Shown: positions 21,694 to 30,336 of the stretch, one piece after another
Position numbering within the stretch: the first letter of the stretch is position 1
How the letters are laid out: every line of letters starts with the position of its first letter
Virus record (IMG/VR): IMGVR_UViG_3300035216_000518
Coordinates: 1 to 31,314 of that record
Source of the DNA: a virus
DNA: 31,314 bases
Direction: 5' to 3' (one strand)
Notes under the pieces: model-generated
What the model was told of the DNA's origin: nothing
The model's input: only the letters and a program-made list of their open reading frames with translations
The model's database searches: none
Made by a program: the position numbers and the translations under genes

Positions 21694-21728
21694 TTTTAGC
21701 TCCGATTAAAAATTAGGTTTTATTACAA

Positions 21729-22892
21729 TCACTTCCAGCGATTGAGGGCAGTAAGGTATTGTGCCATTGCTGGTGTTACCTCTGCATTCTCTCCTTCTAC
21801 TGGAGTTTCATCTGCAACTGATGCTGTGGGAGTAGAAACTGAATTCTTGAAGTATGACTCTTTGATAGTTTTAACTTTCTTAGAGAAATCTTCTTCAGTT
21901 ACATACTCTAGACCCTCAGCAAGTGCTGCGAGTTTTTCTTTTTGAGTATCTGCGAGTCCTTCTGACACAGTGGACAGAACATTGAGTTTGGCAGACTCAT
22001 TAAGACGATTCTGTAGTTTCACATTTGCCTTGACCTGTTCGTCTAGGCGCTCTTCCATTTCACGAATAGATTCCACCATACCTTCTACCACGTCAACCTT
22101 GTCGTCGGGGATAGCGATATAGTGTTCTTCAAAGAGACCTTTGAGACCTGCAATGAAGTCTTCAGTAATCTCATTTTTGATGCCACGATCAATAGCTACT
22201 TGATTTTCTTCTAGCCATTGTGTGACTGCGTAGTTTACAGTTCCGTTAACTTCCTCAGAGAGTTCTGCATTAGCAGATTCTACTTGCTTCTCTAATTCTT
22301 TACCGAAATGCTCTACAAGCTTGTCATACTCTTCAGAGATTTTCGCTTTGACAGCAACTTCAAAAATAGTTTTTGCTTTCTCAGCGAACTCTTCTGAGAG
22401 TTCTGTGCCTTCTAGAAGGGCACTAACGTCTGCGGACATATCCAGCTCTTCAAATGCTGGTTTGATAGGATAAGATACGTTTGGACCTTTCTTAGTTCCG
22501 TAAGCAATTTCTGCGCCAAGTGTATTGGCACCTGCTTCATCACCGGGTTTACCTGATGGTGAAGTAACACTACCGTCTTGTGAGACAGGTGCTGCTGCTT
22601 TAGAACCAGGATTATCTTCACCTTCTTCCTTATTGGAATGAAGTGGTTCAGACTGTGAACCACCAAGATCAGTTTGTGACTGATTAGGTGCAACTGATGT
22701 AGGTACTGTTGGCATTGGATCTTTACCACTGCCGTTTTGTTGAGGATCACCCGAAATTGCCGAGGGATCTGAGCCTGTACCAGGAATTACTGAAGCAGAT
22801 ACACGAGGCATGGGATCCTGTGCTCCCGCTTCCATAACGACTTGCTGACCGCTCAGAAACTCCTCAAACTTTTCGTTTAACATGTCTGACAT
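21729..22892 (-). CDS. 22: Prohead scaffold protein gp22
   Basis: A 387-residue acidic scaffold protein (T4 gp22 has 269). The first 20 residues end in VVMEAG, a possible gp21 cut site. Residues 20-130 are low-complexity, rich in Pro, Ser, Gly and Gln, with DPMPRVSASV repeated as DPMPTVPTSV. The remaining part is long and helical with coiled-coil character (for example EKQVESANAELSEEVN), as expected for a scaffold core. The gene has a late promoter 38 nt upstream and a good Shine-Dalgarno (GGAAGGA). It lies between the protease and the capsid protein, as in T4. Identification is from position, composition and length. Confidence 0.9.
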   Translation of the reverse strand: MSDMLNEKFEEFLSGQQVVMEAGAQDPMPRVSASVIPGTGSDPSAISGDPQQNGSGKDPMPTVPTSVAPNQSQTDLGGSQSEPLHSNKEEGEDNPGSKAAAPVSQDGSVTSPSGKPGDEAGANTLGAEIAYGTKKGPNVSYPIKPAFEELDMSADVSALLEGTELSEEFAEKAKTIFEVAVKAKISEEYDKLVEHFGKELEKQVESANAELSEEVNGTVNYAVTQWLEENQVAIDRGIKNEITEDFIAGLKGLFEEHYIAIPDDKVDVVEGMVESIREMEERLDEQVKANVKLQNRLNESAKLNVLSTVSEGLADTQKEKLAALAEGLEYVTEEDFSKKVKTIKESYFKNSVSTPTASVADETPVEGENAEVTPAMAQYLTALNRWK

Positions 22893-22930
22893 TTTGAGTC
22901 CTTCCGTAAATCTTATGATTATCTATAGTT

Positions 22931-22938
22931 TATTTATT
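22931..22938 (-). promoter_or_regulatory. T4-type late promoter AATAAATA
   Basis: AATAAATA (22938-22931, minus strand) lies in the 49-nt gap before gp22, 38 nt before its ATG, and matches the NATAAATA consensus. It would let gp22 and gp23 be made in excess of the upstream protease. Confidence 0.65.
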
Positions 22939-22941
22939 AAA

Positions 22942-23586
22942 TTATAAACCCGCGAGGAAGTTTTGGAACACTTGAAGCGTTCTCTCCTCTAGGTTTTGGC
23001 GAGTAGATTCGCCTATGTGACGTTGATATTTAGCAACCTGGGACTCCTTAAGAATTCCATTATCCCAAACCCATTCTTTACCTTCCATAATACCATTGAC
23101 AAAAGCATCTGGTGCAGAGGGATCTGCCACAATATCAGCAGCAGTAGCAAGCATAAAGTCATCCATGACATATGCGGTACTTTCACGCTTATCAATACTT
23201 CCCATTCCGCGTGAAGACACACCAAGTTGAACACCCTCACCTAAGAGAGACTTAGCAATCTTCCCCATAGGAGTATCTAAAATTTGTGCTTTTCCAATGA
23301 AGTTATTACCTTCTGCTCTAAGCGAAGTAATTCTGTGGGAAACTCTATCAAGGTTGACAGTTGGACCATCAGGATGACCCAGCTCACCGAGAGCACGATT
23401 AGTTTTAACATACTCTTCGTTATAACGTCCGACTTCACGTTCTAGAACTTGAAGCGGATAAACACGACCGTTCCTATTCTTCAGTTCTGACTGAAGAAAA
23501 ACACCTTCAATGTATAATTTTTTATCATCACCAATTCCTTCGGTGATAACACGTACATCTTCAATCTGTTCCGTTATCAGTTTCAT
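22942..23586 (-). CDS. 21: Prohead protease gp21
   Basis: A 214-residue serine protease (T4 gp21 has 212). The catalytic His is probably His71 in GELGHPDGP, and the Ser is Ser124 or Ser125 in LGVSSRGMGS. The N-terminal region KNRNGRVYPLQVLEREV is conserved in the family. It matures gp23, gp22 and core proteins at (L/I)-x-E sites and also cuts itself. The ATG at 23584-23586 lies 26 nt inside the preceding small core-protein gene. The call is secure. Confidence 0.95.
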   Translation of the reverse strand: MKLITEQIEDVRVITEGIGDDKKLYIEGVFLQSELKNRNGRVYPLQVLEREVGRYNEEYVKTNRALGELGHPDGPTVNLDRVSHRITSLRAEGNNFIGKAQILDTPMGKIAKSLLGEGVQLGVSSRGMGSIDKRESTAYVMDDFMLATAADIVADPSAPDAFVNGIMEGKEWVWDNGILKESQVAKYQRHIGESTRQNLEERTLQVFQNFLAGL

Positions 23587-23782
23587 TAGTTTCCGTATCT
23601 ACTGGTTCGTCAAAGTAAGTCTTGGCAACACCTTGTTTGTATGTTGATAAAGTTTCTGATGCTTTTGCATATAGCAAATCTTGAATAGCATCAATTGCTT
23701 TAGACCTTTCATTGTCTGCAATAGCAGTTACAATGTTAACAACTTCCGCTTCCGGATTAACCGGATTAATAATATTTTCCAT
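23561..23782 (-). CDS. Prohead core protein, gp67-like
   Basis: A 73-residue acidic protein between portal and protease genes, the place of gene 67/68 in T4. The segment LLYAKASETLSTYKQGVAKT with following YFDEP is similar in type to T4 gp67 (AARTIDLIKEEKIAIARNFL). The tail is rich in Asp, Glu, Thr and Asn. Such core proteins are packed in the prohead and cut by gp21. The ATG is at 23780-23782. Homology is faint and the assignment is mostly by position. Confidence 0.65.
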   Translation of the reverse strand: MENIINPVNPEAEVVNIVTAIADNERSKAIDAIQDLLYAKASETLSTYKQGVAKTYFDEPVDTETNETDNGTD

Positions 23783-23792
23783 GACTTATTGT

Positions 23793-25490
23793 TTATTTAG
23801 TATTAGTAGAAGGTTGCGACTTTGCCATCTGCAATTGTTTTTGATGTGCATCATCTGCTTTTTCTTGTTCTCTTTCATGTGAATCGTCAGCTTGTTGCGC
23901 TGCAATTTCTGGTTGGAATGCTTGGTTCTGACGATCCATCATATCAAAAGTATTAATATCTGTTGGATTCATTGCTAAACCAGAATTAATTTCTGATCGC
24001 ATTTGTTTATCAATTTCTTTGTATTCCTTTTCATTTTGTTGTAGAACCTGTCTTCTTACGTACTCAAGAGAGAAATACTTACCAACAAAAGGATCCATTT
24101 GAGTTGCAAGATTGATGCGTTGCATCATTAGTTCTTGCTCTTTTAACTCATTAAAATGATTATCAAATAAGAAGTCATATTGAATATGCTCCTTCATGTC
24201 ATCCCAATCTTCGGGGGAGATTACACCTTTAAGAATAAGTTGAGTTTTAAGGATATCATGAAAGAGTTCGCTGAATCTCTTACGGAGACGACCAATAAAT
24301 TTAGTAAACTTAAGTTCATCACGAAGTACTTCAGTACTCTTACCAAGATTAAATCCTTTACTCTCATCAGTGAGACGAGAGGGTGGTAGGTTTAGAGAAT
24401 TGTATAATTTCTTTTTAAAATACTCAACATCCTTAAGTTCGCCAAGGTTCTGACCACCAGGCAACGTAGTAATTTCAGTACCACGCCCACCCTCTCTACG
24501 AGGCAACCAGAAATCCTCAAGCATACTCATATGCTTTTTGTCATCACGAATCTCGCCAGTACTGGAATCATATACAAGCTTGTTACGATAACGTGCCATA
24601 ACATCACGTAGGTATTGCTCTGCCTTTACTTTAGGGAGATTACCAACATCAATATAGAAAATTCTACGTTCTGGTGCGCGTGACAATCTGTAAATAACTA
24701 GAGCATCTTCAATCATTCTTAGTTGATTGAGTGATTTAATTCCCTTGTGTAGGAAACTCAAGTGCATTCTTTTATTTAAATCCTGAACGCCCGAAGAACA
24801 AAATGCAATAGAATCTGCGGCAATTTTAATTCCTTGGGAGTTTGACATATCACCAATTGGACCAAGAGCTCCGCTCTTTAAATATCCTTTGGGGTTATAT
24901 AAAAAATAATCAATATACTGACCCCATTCATATTCTAATGCAGTACCTTTAAATGCTCGGTTTAATCTAGGATCTGATGAACCCGAATCTAATTTTTGTC
25001 TGACCTTACGCATCTTGATTGGGTCAATATAACGTAACTCAACAATTCCTTTTTTCGGATTATCTAAATCAATTACTTTATGGTAAAATAGTTTTCCGTC
25101 AATATACCAACTACGAACTATTTCGTGAGCACGGTTATCAAAATTTAACATCTGTTTGACTTTATCAAACTCATCACGAATTTTTTTCTTAACTCCAGAA
25201 CCAACTTCTAAATTATTTAAGTCAACTTCAACACAACTATCGTTAGAATCGCTAACAATAAACTCGTTTACAATTTCATCAACAGCAGAATCTACTTCTG
25301 GATGTAGAGACATATCTCTATAACGTTTGATCAGTTCAAACTCATTCCTTGCAGTAGCGTCTGTGTCTACATATGTTCCAAAATACCCGCCTGCTGCAAT
25401 AGAGACTGGCTCGTCAGCAGAAGGAGGGACAGGGGATTGACCCTTCTGACCCTCCTTACGATTAATTTGGAAGCCAAATAACTGACTCAT
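23793..25490 (-). CDS. 20: Portal vertex protein gp20
   Basis: A 565-residue portal protein (T4 gp20 has 524). Conserved segments include DEIVNEFIVSD, RMIEDALVIYRLSRAPERRI with the following FYIDVGNLPK, PRREGGRGTEI, and LNLPPSRL. Twelve copies form the DNA channel and bind the terminase. The C-terminus is charged and Gln-rich (AQQADDSHEREQEKADDAHQ), likely a flexible tail. The ATG at 25488-25490 has no clear Shine-Dalgarno. A loose late-promoter variant lies 28 nt upstream. gp20 is a common cyanophage marker gene. The call is secure. Confidence 0.97.
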   Translation of the reverse strand: MSQLFGFQINRKEGQKGQSPVPPSADEPVSIAAGGYFGTYVDTDATARNEFELIKRYRDMSLHPEVDSAVDEIVNEFIVSDSNDSCVEVDLNNLEVGSGVKKKIRDEFDKVKQMLNFDNRAHEIVRSWYIDGKLFYHKVIDLDNPKKGIVELRYIDPIKMRKVRQKLDSGSSDPRLNRAFKGTALEYEWGQYIDYFLYNPKGYLKSGALGPIGDMSNSQGIKIAADSIAFCSSGVQDLNKRMHLSFLHKGIKSLNQLRMIEDALVIYRLSRAPERRIFYIDVGNLPKVKAEQYLRDVMARYRNKLVYDSSTGEIRDDKKHMSMLEDFWLPRREGGRGTEITTLPGGQNLGELKDVEYFKKKLYNSLNLPPSRLTDESKGFNLGKSTEVLRDELKFTKFIGRLRKRFSELFHDILKTQLILKGVISPEDWDDMKEHIQYDFLFDNHFNELKEQELMMQRINLATQMDPFVGKYFSLEYVRRQVLQQNEKEYKEIDKQMRSEINSGLAMNPTDINTFDMMDRQNQAFQPEIAAQQADDSHEREQEKADDAHQKQLQMAKSQPSTNTK

Positions 25491-25518
25491 AATAATTGTT
25501 CAACTGTACGCTTCCTAC

Positions 25519-25526
25519 TATTTAGG
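25519..25526 (-). promoter_or_regulatory. Late-promoter-like CCTAAATA
   Basis: CCTAAATA (25526-25519, minus strand) stands 28 nt before the gp20 ATG and differs from NATAAATA at one core base. Its TAA is the gp19 stop codon, so part of the match is forced by coding. Support is positional. Confidence 0.35.
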
Positions 25527-26085
25527 CAACCGTAATACCTGCTTCTCCGCCATTCTCAACTGTCCAATATGAATACTGGAATTCAACTGAGAATTCTTCA
25601 ATTTGATCATTGCTATCATAAGCAAGATCAATTGCAGAAGATGCTGTTGGGAATGCATACCAAAGTTTGTAGGTTCTTAAAACCTTACCCTCAGTTGCGG
25701 CATCTTTTTCCAGTTGATGAACGAAGAGATGCTTACCATAAACGGTAGGATCAATGACTTCGTTTACATTGGATTCGTGACTGTTCATTTGTCTCATCCA
25801 ATCCTCAAAGAAGGCACGAATTTTCATGTCTTCATCATTGATAAAAGTAGCACTCCAGTTATCAAACGTGCGGTCTCCCGCAATTTTAACTGTACGTCCA
25901 CGGAAAGGAACTTCAATTACACCTACATTAGATGCTGGTAGAGCAGCAGACTTGCACATATATGATGCAAGGTTCTGCTTTGCTGCGTCATCTCCAGGGA
26001 ATGCAATATCCACCCTGAACATGTTGGGTCTTACACCCTGTTTTACTTTGTTTAAAAACCCAGAGACTGAATTAGTTACTGCCAT
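25522..26085 (-). CDS. 19: Tail tube protein gp19
   Basis: A 187-residue protein (T4 gp19 has 163), located between sheath and portal as in T4. Segments PNMFRVDIAFPG, ASYMCKSAALPASNVGVIEV and SATFINDEDMKIRAFFEDWM match the phage tail-tube family, with the C-terminal FSVEFQYSYWTVEN. It forms the inner tube around which gp18 is assembled. The start ATG at 26083-26085 has AAGGAG about 10 nt upstream. A related protein is encoded at 19196-19708. The call is secure. Confidence 0.95.
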   Translation of the reverse strand: MAVTNSVSGFLNKVKQGVRPNMFRVDIAFPGDDAAKQNLASYMCKSAALPASNVGVIEVPFRGRTVKIAGDRTFDNWSATFINDEDMKIRAFFEDWMRQMNSHESNVNEVIDPTVYGKHLFVHQLEKDAATEGKVLRTYKLWYAFPTASSAIDLAYDSNDQIEEFSVEFQYSYWTVENGGEAGITVA

Positions 26086-26109
26086 TTTTCTAGTTACTCC
26101 TTACTGTTG

Positions 26110-26117
26110 TATTTAAT
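26110..26117 (-). promoter_or_regulatory. Late-promoter-like ATTAAATA
   Basis: ATTAAATA (26117-26110, minus strand) is in the gap between gp18 and gp19, 24 nt before the gp19 ATG. One core position differs from NATAAATA. Position agrees with a separate late start for the tube gene. Confidence 0.4.
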
Positions 26118-26122
26118 GATGA

Positions 26123-28345
26123 TCAGCGTCCAACTACTTCGCTGAAGGAAACTCCAGTTCTGGTTGCAGTAAATGTTACTGAAACGTAGTTGATGGAGCG
26201 AGCGGGTTTGATGAAGATTTCTGCAACAAATTCGTTGCGATCAATAACATCAGGGGTGTTATTGGTTTCATCACAGACAACTAGGAAATCGGTGATTCCC
26301 TGAGCAGCAACGATGTTATCTAGATAACCACCGATTGCACCAGCAAATGAGGTACGAGTAGTTGTATCGTTGATTTCAAAAAGAACACTCTTGGAAAGTT
26401 GCTCAACTCTTTTCTCAACGTTAAGGAAAAGACGGCGAACATTAATTCTATCAAATGCCGATGGTGCAGCAAGAGCAGTTTTATCACCGAACAATACAGC
26501 ACCGCTACCTGGGAAGGTTACGACTGGATTAATTCTGTTCTGATAAAGTTCGTCTCTATCTGCTTTGTTTGGATTGAATGCCAGTTTAATTACGTTGCGA
26601 AGACCGCCACGGTTCATGCCAGCAGGAGAAATCCAATCAGCAACTGTTTCTGAAGTATTAACACAAAGACCAGCAATGTCTCCATTGCAAGGAACATAGC
26701 GATACTTATCATTAAAACGATCATACATGTACTTGTAACCGCTATCAAGAACAGCGTATGAAGTAGATGTAATTGTGTTAAAGAAATTAACTGTATTAGT
26801 TCTTTGATCGCCAGATGTCAATGCGGTTCCACCAGTACCAATTTGATTTCCTTTATGGGGAGAAACAAATGCGATACAATCTTTACGTAGAGCAGCAACT
26901 GCTACACATTTTTGTGCCTTAGCAAGTGTGTCATTTTCAGTTCCCATAGATCCACCCATGAGAATAAAATTAGTTTCAGTTGCTTCTGTATCTGCAAACA
27001 GATCCATAGCAGCATTTACTTCTCCTGGAGTATATGAGTAATCATCAACTCCTCCGGATAATGTAGATTCGTTTAATGCTGCAAGAAGGAATTTAGATCC
27101 AGTTGCCAATGCGGATGATGCTTGCCCAAATGCTTCTGCACCACCTGCCGTTGTTGGTTCTACAAGACCGGTTAGAGATCCACTTGTGTAGATAAATTGT
27201 GATTCTAAATTAACGATATCTTTGAAATACAAAGAAGCACCTTCTGCGCTCTTAGCATCAGTCATCTTGGAAAGATATGTCAATCTTTCTAGTACTGTTG
27301 ATGCAGCACCGGAAACATCGCCAGTAACGTCAATAACTGCAATATGAATTTCGTCATACGAAACTCCTCTGCCCGATGCATATGCAGAAGTACCAGGACG
27401 AGGACCAATTGCACCAAGAGTTAATTCAGTTCCTGCAATTTTAGTATTGGTGTACCAATCTTTAACTGAAGAAATTGCAATATTATCATTTGATACTGTA
27501 CCAATAGTAACAGAAAGATCTGCACTTGCTCCAGTTCCAAGATCTGCTGCTGGTACTGTAACAACATCGCCTTGTGTATATCCAGTACCACCTGCCTGAA
27601 CTGTAACTGAAGTAACAATTCCGTTGACATCAATGATAGCTTGTACTTGCAACCCAGATCCTGCACCACCAGTTGGTGAAGATGTATGGGAACCATTCTG
27701 AGAACCAACGCCAGTATATGCAGCAAATGTAACTGCTGATACAATACCATCTCCGGGTTCATCTAATACATCAGATGATGTAATAAGTGAACTTGGGTTC
27801 TCTAGGATAACTGCCAATTCATTCTTTGTACTATCAAAAGAATAAATTCTACCTGCTTTACCACCTACAGTTGTAAATGCAGTGTTTGCTGTTGTAGTTG
27901 CAGGAGCAGATGCTAGTGTTAGAATCTGATCTGCACCACGGTCAACTGCAACAACCTTAAGTGAGTTACCCCACGTTCCTGCTGTTCTTGCTACGAATGC
28001 TTCTGCGCCACCAACACCAGATTGATAATCTGATTCGTTTCTGACTAAAACTGCTGTGCCATCTGATGTTGCATTAAGAACACTGGTTTCTGCACGAACT
28101 ACCGCTAATCTACCACCGTATCCTAGAAACTCAGACGCAACGAGCCAGTCTTCTGCATTTGCTTCCGAAGGAGTACCGAAGGTTCCTACCAAATCTTTCA
28201 ATGAAGATATGGGAGTAACTTCTCCGATTGGTCCTTTTTGGAATGATGATGCGAAAGCTGCTGTTAAAGTTGAGCTGCCTACAATGGTAACATTAGTAAG
28301 GTCGCGTTCTCTTAAAATAACACCAGGCGAGACTTGACTTGCCAT
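26123..28345 (-). CDS. 18: Tail sheath protein gp18
   Basis: A 740-residue sheath protein (T4 gp18 has 659). The N-terminal SPGVILRERDLTNVT and C-terminal RSINYVSVTFTATRTGVSF, with the LAFNPNKADRDELYQNRINP block, are typical. Residues 198-287 (27484-27753) look like an inserted beta domain with the VTVQAGGTGYTQGDVVTV pattern seen in exposed phage domains, which accounts for most of the extra length. The start ATG at 28343-28345 has AAGGAG 8 nt upstream, and a perfect late promoter lies 37 nt upstream. It is the contractile sheath of the tail. Confidence 0.96.
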   Translation of the reverse strand: MASQVSPGVILRERDLTNVTIVGSSTLTAAFASSFQKGPIGEVTPISSLKDLVGTFGTPSEANAEDWLVASEFLGYGGRLAVVRAETSVLNATSDGTAVLVRNESDYQSGVGGAEAFVARTAGTWGNSLKVVAVDRGADQILTLASAPATTTANTAFTTVGGKAGRIYSFDSTKNELAVILENPSSLITSSDVLDEPGDGIVSAVTFAAYTGVGSQNGSHTSSPTGGAGSGLQVQAIIDVNGIVTSVTVQAGGTGYTQGDVVTVPAADLGTGASADLSVTIGTVSNDNIAISSVKDWYTNTKIAGTELTLGAIGPRPGTSAYASGRGVSYDEIHIAVIDVTGDVSGAASTVLERLTYLSKMTDAKSAEGASLYFKDIVNLESQFIYTSGSLTGLVEPTTAGGAEAFGQASSALATGSKFLLAALNESTLSGGVDDYSYTPGEVNAAMDLFADTEATETNFILMGGSMGTENDTLAKAQKCVAVAALRKDCIAFVSPHKGNQIGTGGTALTSGDQRTNTVNFFNTITSTSYAVLDSGYKYMYDRFNDKYRYVPCNGDIAGLCVNTSETVADWISPAGMNRGGLRNVIKLAFNPNKADRDELYQNRINPVVTFPGSGAVLFGDKTALAAPSAFDRINVRRLFLNVEKRVEQLSKSVLFEINDTTTRTSFAGAIGGYLDNIVAAQGITDFLVVCDETNNTPDVIDRNEFVAEIFIKPARSINYVSVTFTATRTGVSFSEVVGR

Positions 28346-28382
28346 CTTTTATCTCCTTAGAAATTCCGATTTTACCTGAAAT

Positions 28383-28390
28383 TATTTATC
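28383..28390 (-). promoter_or_regulatory. T4-type late promoter GATAAATA
   Basis: GATAAATA (28390-28383, minus strand) lies 37 nt before the gp18 ATG in an 85-nt gene-free gap. It matches NATAAATA and is not part of a coding sequence, so it is one of the most convincing late promoters here. Confidence 0.75.
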
Positions 28391-28430
28391 TAAACTCGGT
28401 TCTCCAAAGGGGAAACAGTGCATGAACTTA

Positions 28431-28652
28431 CTACCAGTCAGGATATTCCCACCGATTACTATCAATTTTTCTCGTTTTTAATACTCTAATTTTAGTACAG
28501 TTTTTACATTCATATGAATATGCTGACGGAGTAGTTCTATTTTTTCTGGTTTTATAGAACTCATTAATTAATTCTTTAGTTACACCACATGACCTACAGG
28601 TTCTTTCTGTAAATATCAGATGGTCTAGTAAGAATTGATCTTCTATATTCAT
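28431..28652 (-). CDS. Small zinc-finger protein (73 aa) between gp17 and gp18
   Basis: The ATG at 28650-28652 overlaps the terminase stop by one base (TGATG). The protein starts MNIEDQFLLDHLIFTERTCR and contains two cysteine pairs, CRSC and CKNC, about 32 residues apart. The intervening LINEFYKTRKNRTTPSAYSY is a pattern common in phage zinc-binding modules, including those of endonuclease VII and HNH-type proteins. No HNH catalytic residues follow, so it is probably a stand-alone DNA- or protein-binding zinc module. Its position might suggest a role in packaging; this is inference. Confidence 0.8.
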   Translation of the reverse strand: MNIEDQFLLDHLIFTERTCRSCGVTKELINEFYKTRKNRTTPSAYSYECKNCTKIRVLKTRKIDSNRWEYPDW

Positions 28653-30304
28653 CAGTAGTTCCACATGTATTCAACTGATTCCTGTGTCGTTCCATACTCC
28701 CAAACGGTTCCTTCTTCGTCAACGAAGGTATCATCACCCAAACCGTCATCAATAAACCCAAAAGGAGCCATGTCTTGGTCAATTTGATTTCTTTGTTCAT
28801 CATAAATTCTTCTCCTGACATCTTGATCTGTCATTTCTTTAAAATATTCTTGCATGACTAACCATGCAAATATAACCATACACATTACAAGGTCATCATG
28901 ATAACCTTCGTCTGCTTCCCATGCTTGTTTCTTTTGTACGAACGTAGTAAGTTCTTGAAAGATTTGGAAGTCGTTAAATATTAATTTGTCTTCTTCAATG
29001 ATTGCTTTAAGATTAGAGCAACCAATTTTTTTAACAGTTACACTCATCTTGACGCCCAGTTGAGTTTTCATTCCTGAGAATCCTTGCCCCACGACTTGAC
29101 CTGCTCTACCACGCATCGCACACATAAGTACGTTAGGATATTCAAGATCATAATTGAGAGTAGCAGCAATAGAATCGCCAATGTCATTTACTTCTACCAA
29201 AACGTATGGGTTATTATATTCTTTACAAATTTGAAAAATTACTGAGGGAAACAGTATAGGTTTAATCTCATTATTTCTGTACTTTGCAACGATCTTATAC
29301 GGCATCGTGGTGATATCAAACACGACAAAAGCACTGTAGTCACCACCGATACCTCGGGCAACATCAACAGTAATAATATATTCGTGATCTTTTTCTGCTC
29401 TCGTATAAACATCAAGTCCTGCATTGCTTGCAATAGGATCGTGGAATGGTATATTTTGTAATTTTGATGGACTAATTAAAGTGTCGGCGGATCCGAGAAA
29501 GTCGCATTCAAACTCTTGTGCAAACTGTCTTGGAGATGTGTTTTTAATTGTCTCTTCTTTCCACTTAGAATCTCTTCCAGGTACTTGAGACCAGTGAACT
29601 TCGTTTGTAGTGTAATCATTTCTACCTCTACTAGCATCCTCCCACATCTTGTAGAAGTGATTCATGCCATTAGGCGTAGAGATAATAATTACTTTCGTTG
29701 ATTTACCAGAAGTAATAGTAGGATAAACAGAGGCAAAGAATTGCTCCGCAACATGGTTTGGAACGAATGCGAATTCGTCAAGGAAGAGGATGTTAAACGA
29801 CATGCCTCGGACAGCACTTGCAGATGTAGATGCTGCCAATATCTTACTGCCATTCTCTAACTCAACGTTACCTTTATTCCATACAAGAATACCATGCTGC
29901 ATCCACTTAGGCAAATTTTCATATGCAAGTTGCAATCTTCCTAGCAATTCCCTAGCGGTAGATGCCTTGTTTGCAAGAATACCAATATTAACACTATCAA
30001 AAAAGATTGCATAGTAAAGAAGATAAGCGACAACCGTAGTAGACTTCCCTGTTTGCCTGGGGAGTTTTGCGATGTTAAATCTATTTTCATGAAAATCATT
30101 TAAAATTTTCTTTTGAAAATCATACATCTTAAAAGGTATCAAACCCTCATCAAGAGAAATGATTTTAATATAATTCATTGCAAAGTAGATGGGATCATTC
30201 TTGCACCTGATCCACTCATCAATTTGCTTTTTTGTAAACTGTATTGGGGTCCCCGCCTTTTTAAGGTTGGGATTACCCAAGTACACATCATTACTAGTTG
30301 CCAA
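28652..30304 (-). CDS. 17: Terminase large subunit gp17
   Basis: A 550-residue packaging motor (T4 gp17 has 610). The ATPase part has Walker A PRQTGKST at 82-89, Walker B NILFLDEF at 171-178, and the coupling motif IIISTPNG at 207-214. The nuclease part begins with YIITVDVARGIGGDYS, where Asp314 is a metal ligand, and has a late DDLVM motif. The only early in-frame starts are TTG at 30302-30304 or GTG at 30284-30286; no ATG precedes the conserved region. I used the TTG. A perfect TATAAATA lies 24 nt upstream. No gp16-like small terminase is recognised next to it. Confidence 0.95.
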   Translation of the reverse strand: MATSNDVYLGNPNLKKAGTPIQFTKKQIDEWIRCKNDPIYFAMNYIKIISLDEGLIPFKMYDFQKKILNDFHENRFNIAKLPRQTGKSTTVVAYLLYYAIFFDSVNIGILANKASTARELLGRLQLAYENLPKWMQHGILVWNKGNVELENGSKILAASTSASAVRGMSFNILFLDEFAFVPNHVAEQFFASVYPTITSGKSTKVIIISTPNGMNHFYKMWEDASRGRNDYTTNEVHWSQVPGRDSKWKEETIKNTSPRQFAQEFECDFLGSADTLISPSKLQNIPFHDPIASNAGLDVYTRAEKDHEYIITVDVARGIGGDYSAFVVFDITTMPYKIVAKYRNNEIKPILFPSVIFQICKEYNNPYVLVEVNDIGDSIAATLNYDLEYPNVLMCAMRGRAGQVVGQGFSGMKTQLGVKMSVTVKKIGCSNLKAIIEEDKLIFNDFQIFQELTTFVQKKQAWEADEGYHDDLVMCMVIFAWLVMQEYFKEMTDQDVRRRIYDEQRNQIDQDMAPFGFIDDGLGDDTFVDEEGTVWEYGTTQESVEYMWNY

Positions 30305-30328
30305 AACAAAATACTAGTTCACCACTAC

Positions 30329-30336
30329 TATTTATA
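30329..30336 (-). promoter_or_regulatory. T4 late promoter TATAAATA before gp17
   Basis: TATAAATA (30336-30329, minus strand) is the exact T4 late consensus, 24 nt before the gp17 start. The TAA stop of the upstream 99-aa gene is part of the motif. It is followed by a leader with two TACTAGTT repeats (read on the plus strand) and no Shine-Dalgarno. Confidence 0.75.

Noticed and set aside
23794-23801. ACTAAATA before the gp67-like gene as a late promoter
   Set aside because: Only 11 nt before the ATG, which leaves almost no leader, and it is part of the gp20 terminal codons.
25826-26116. Plus-strand frame of 96 codons antisense to gp19
   Set aside because: Shadow of a strongly conserved gene, with no promoter or ribosome-binding site.
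28391-28425. Hairpin after the zinc-finger gene as a terminator
   Set aside because: The stem has mismatches and there is no T-tract on the minus strand.
28594-28821. Minus-strand 75-codon frame within the end of gp17
   Set aside because: Out-of-frame shadow of gp17; the zinc-finger gene starting at 28652 explains the junction.
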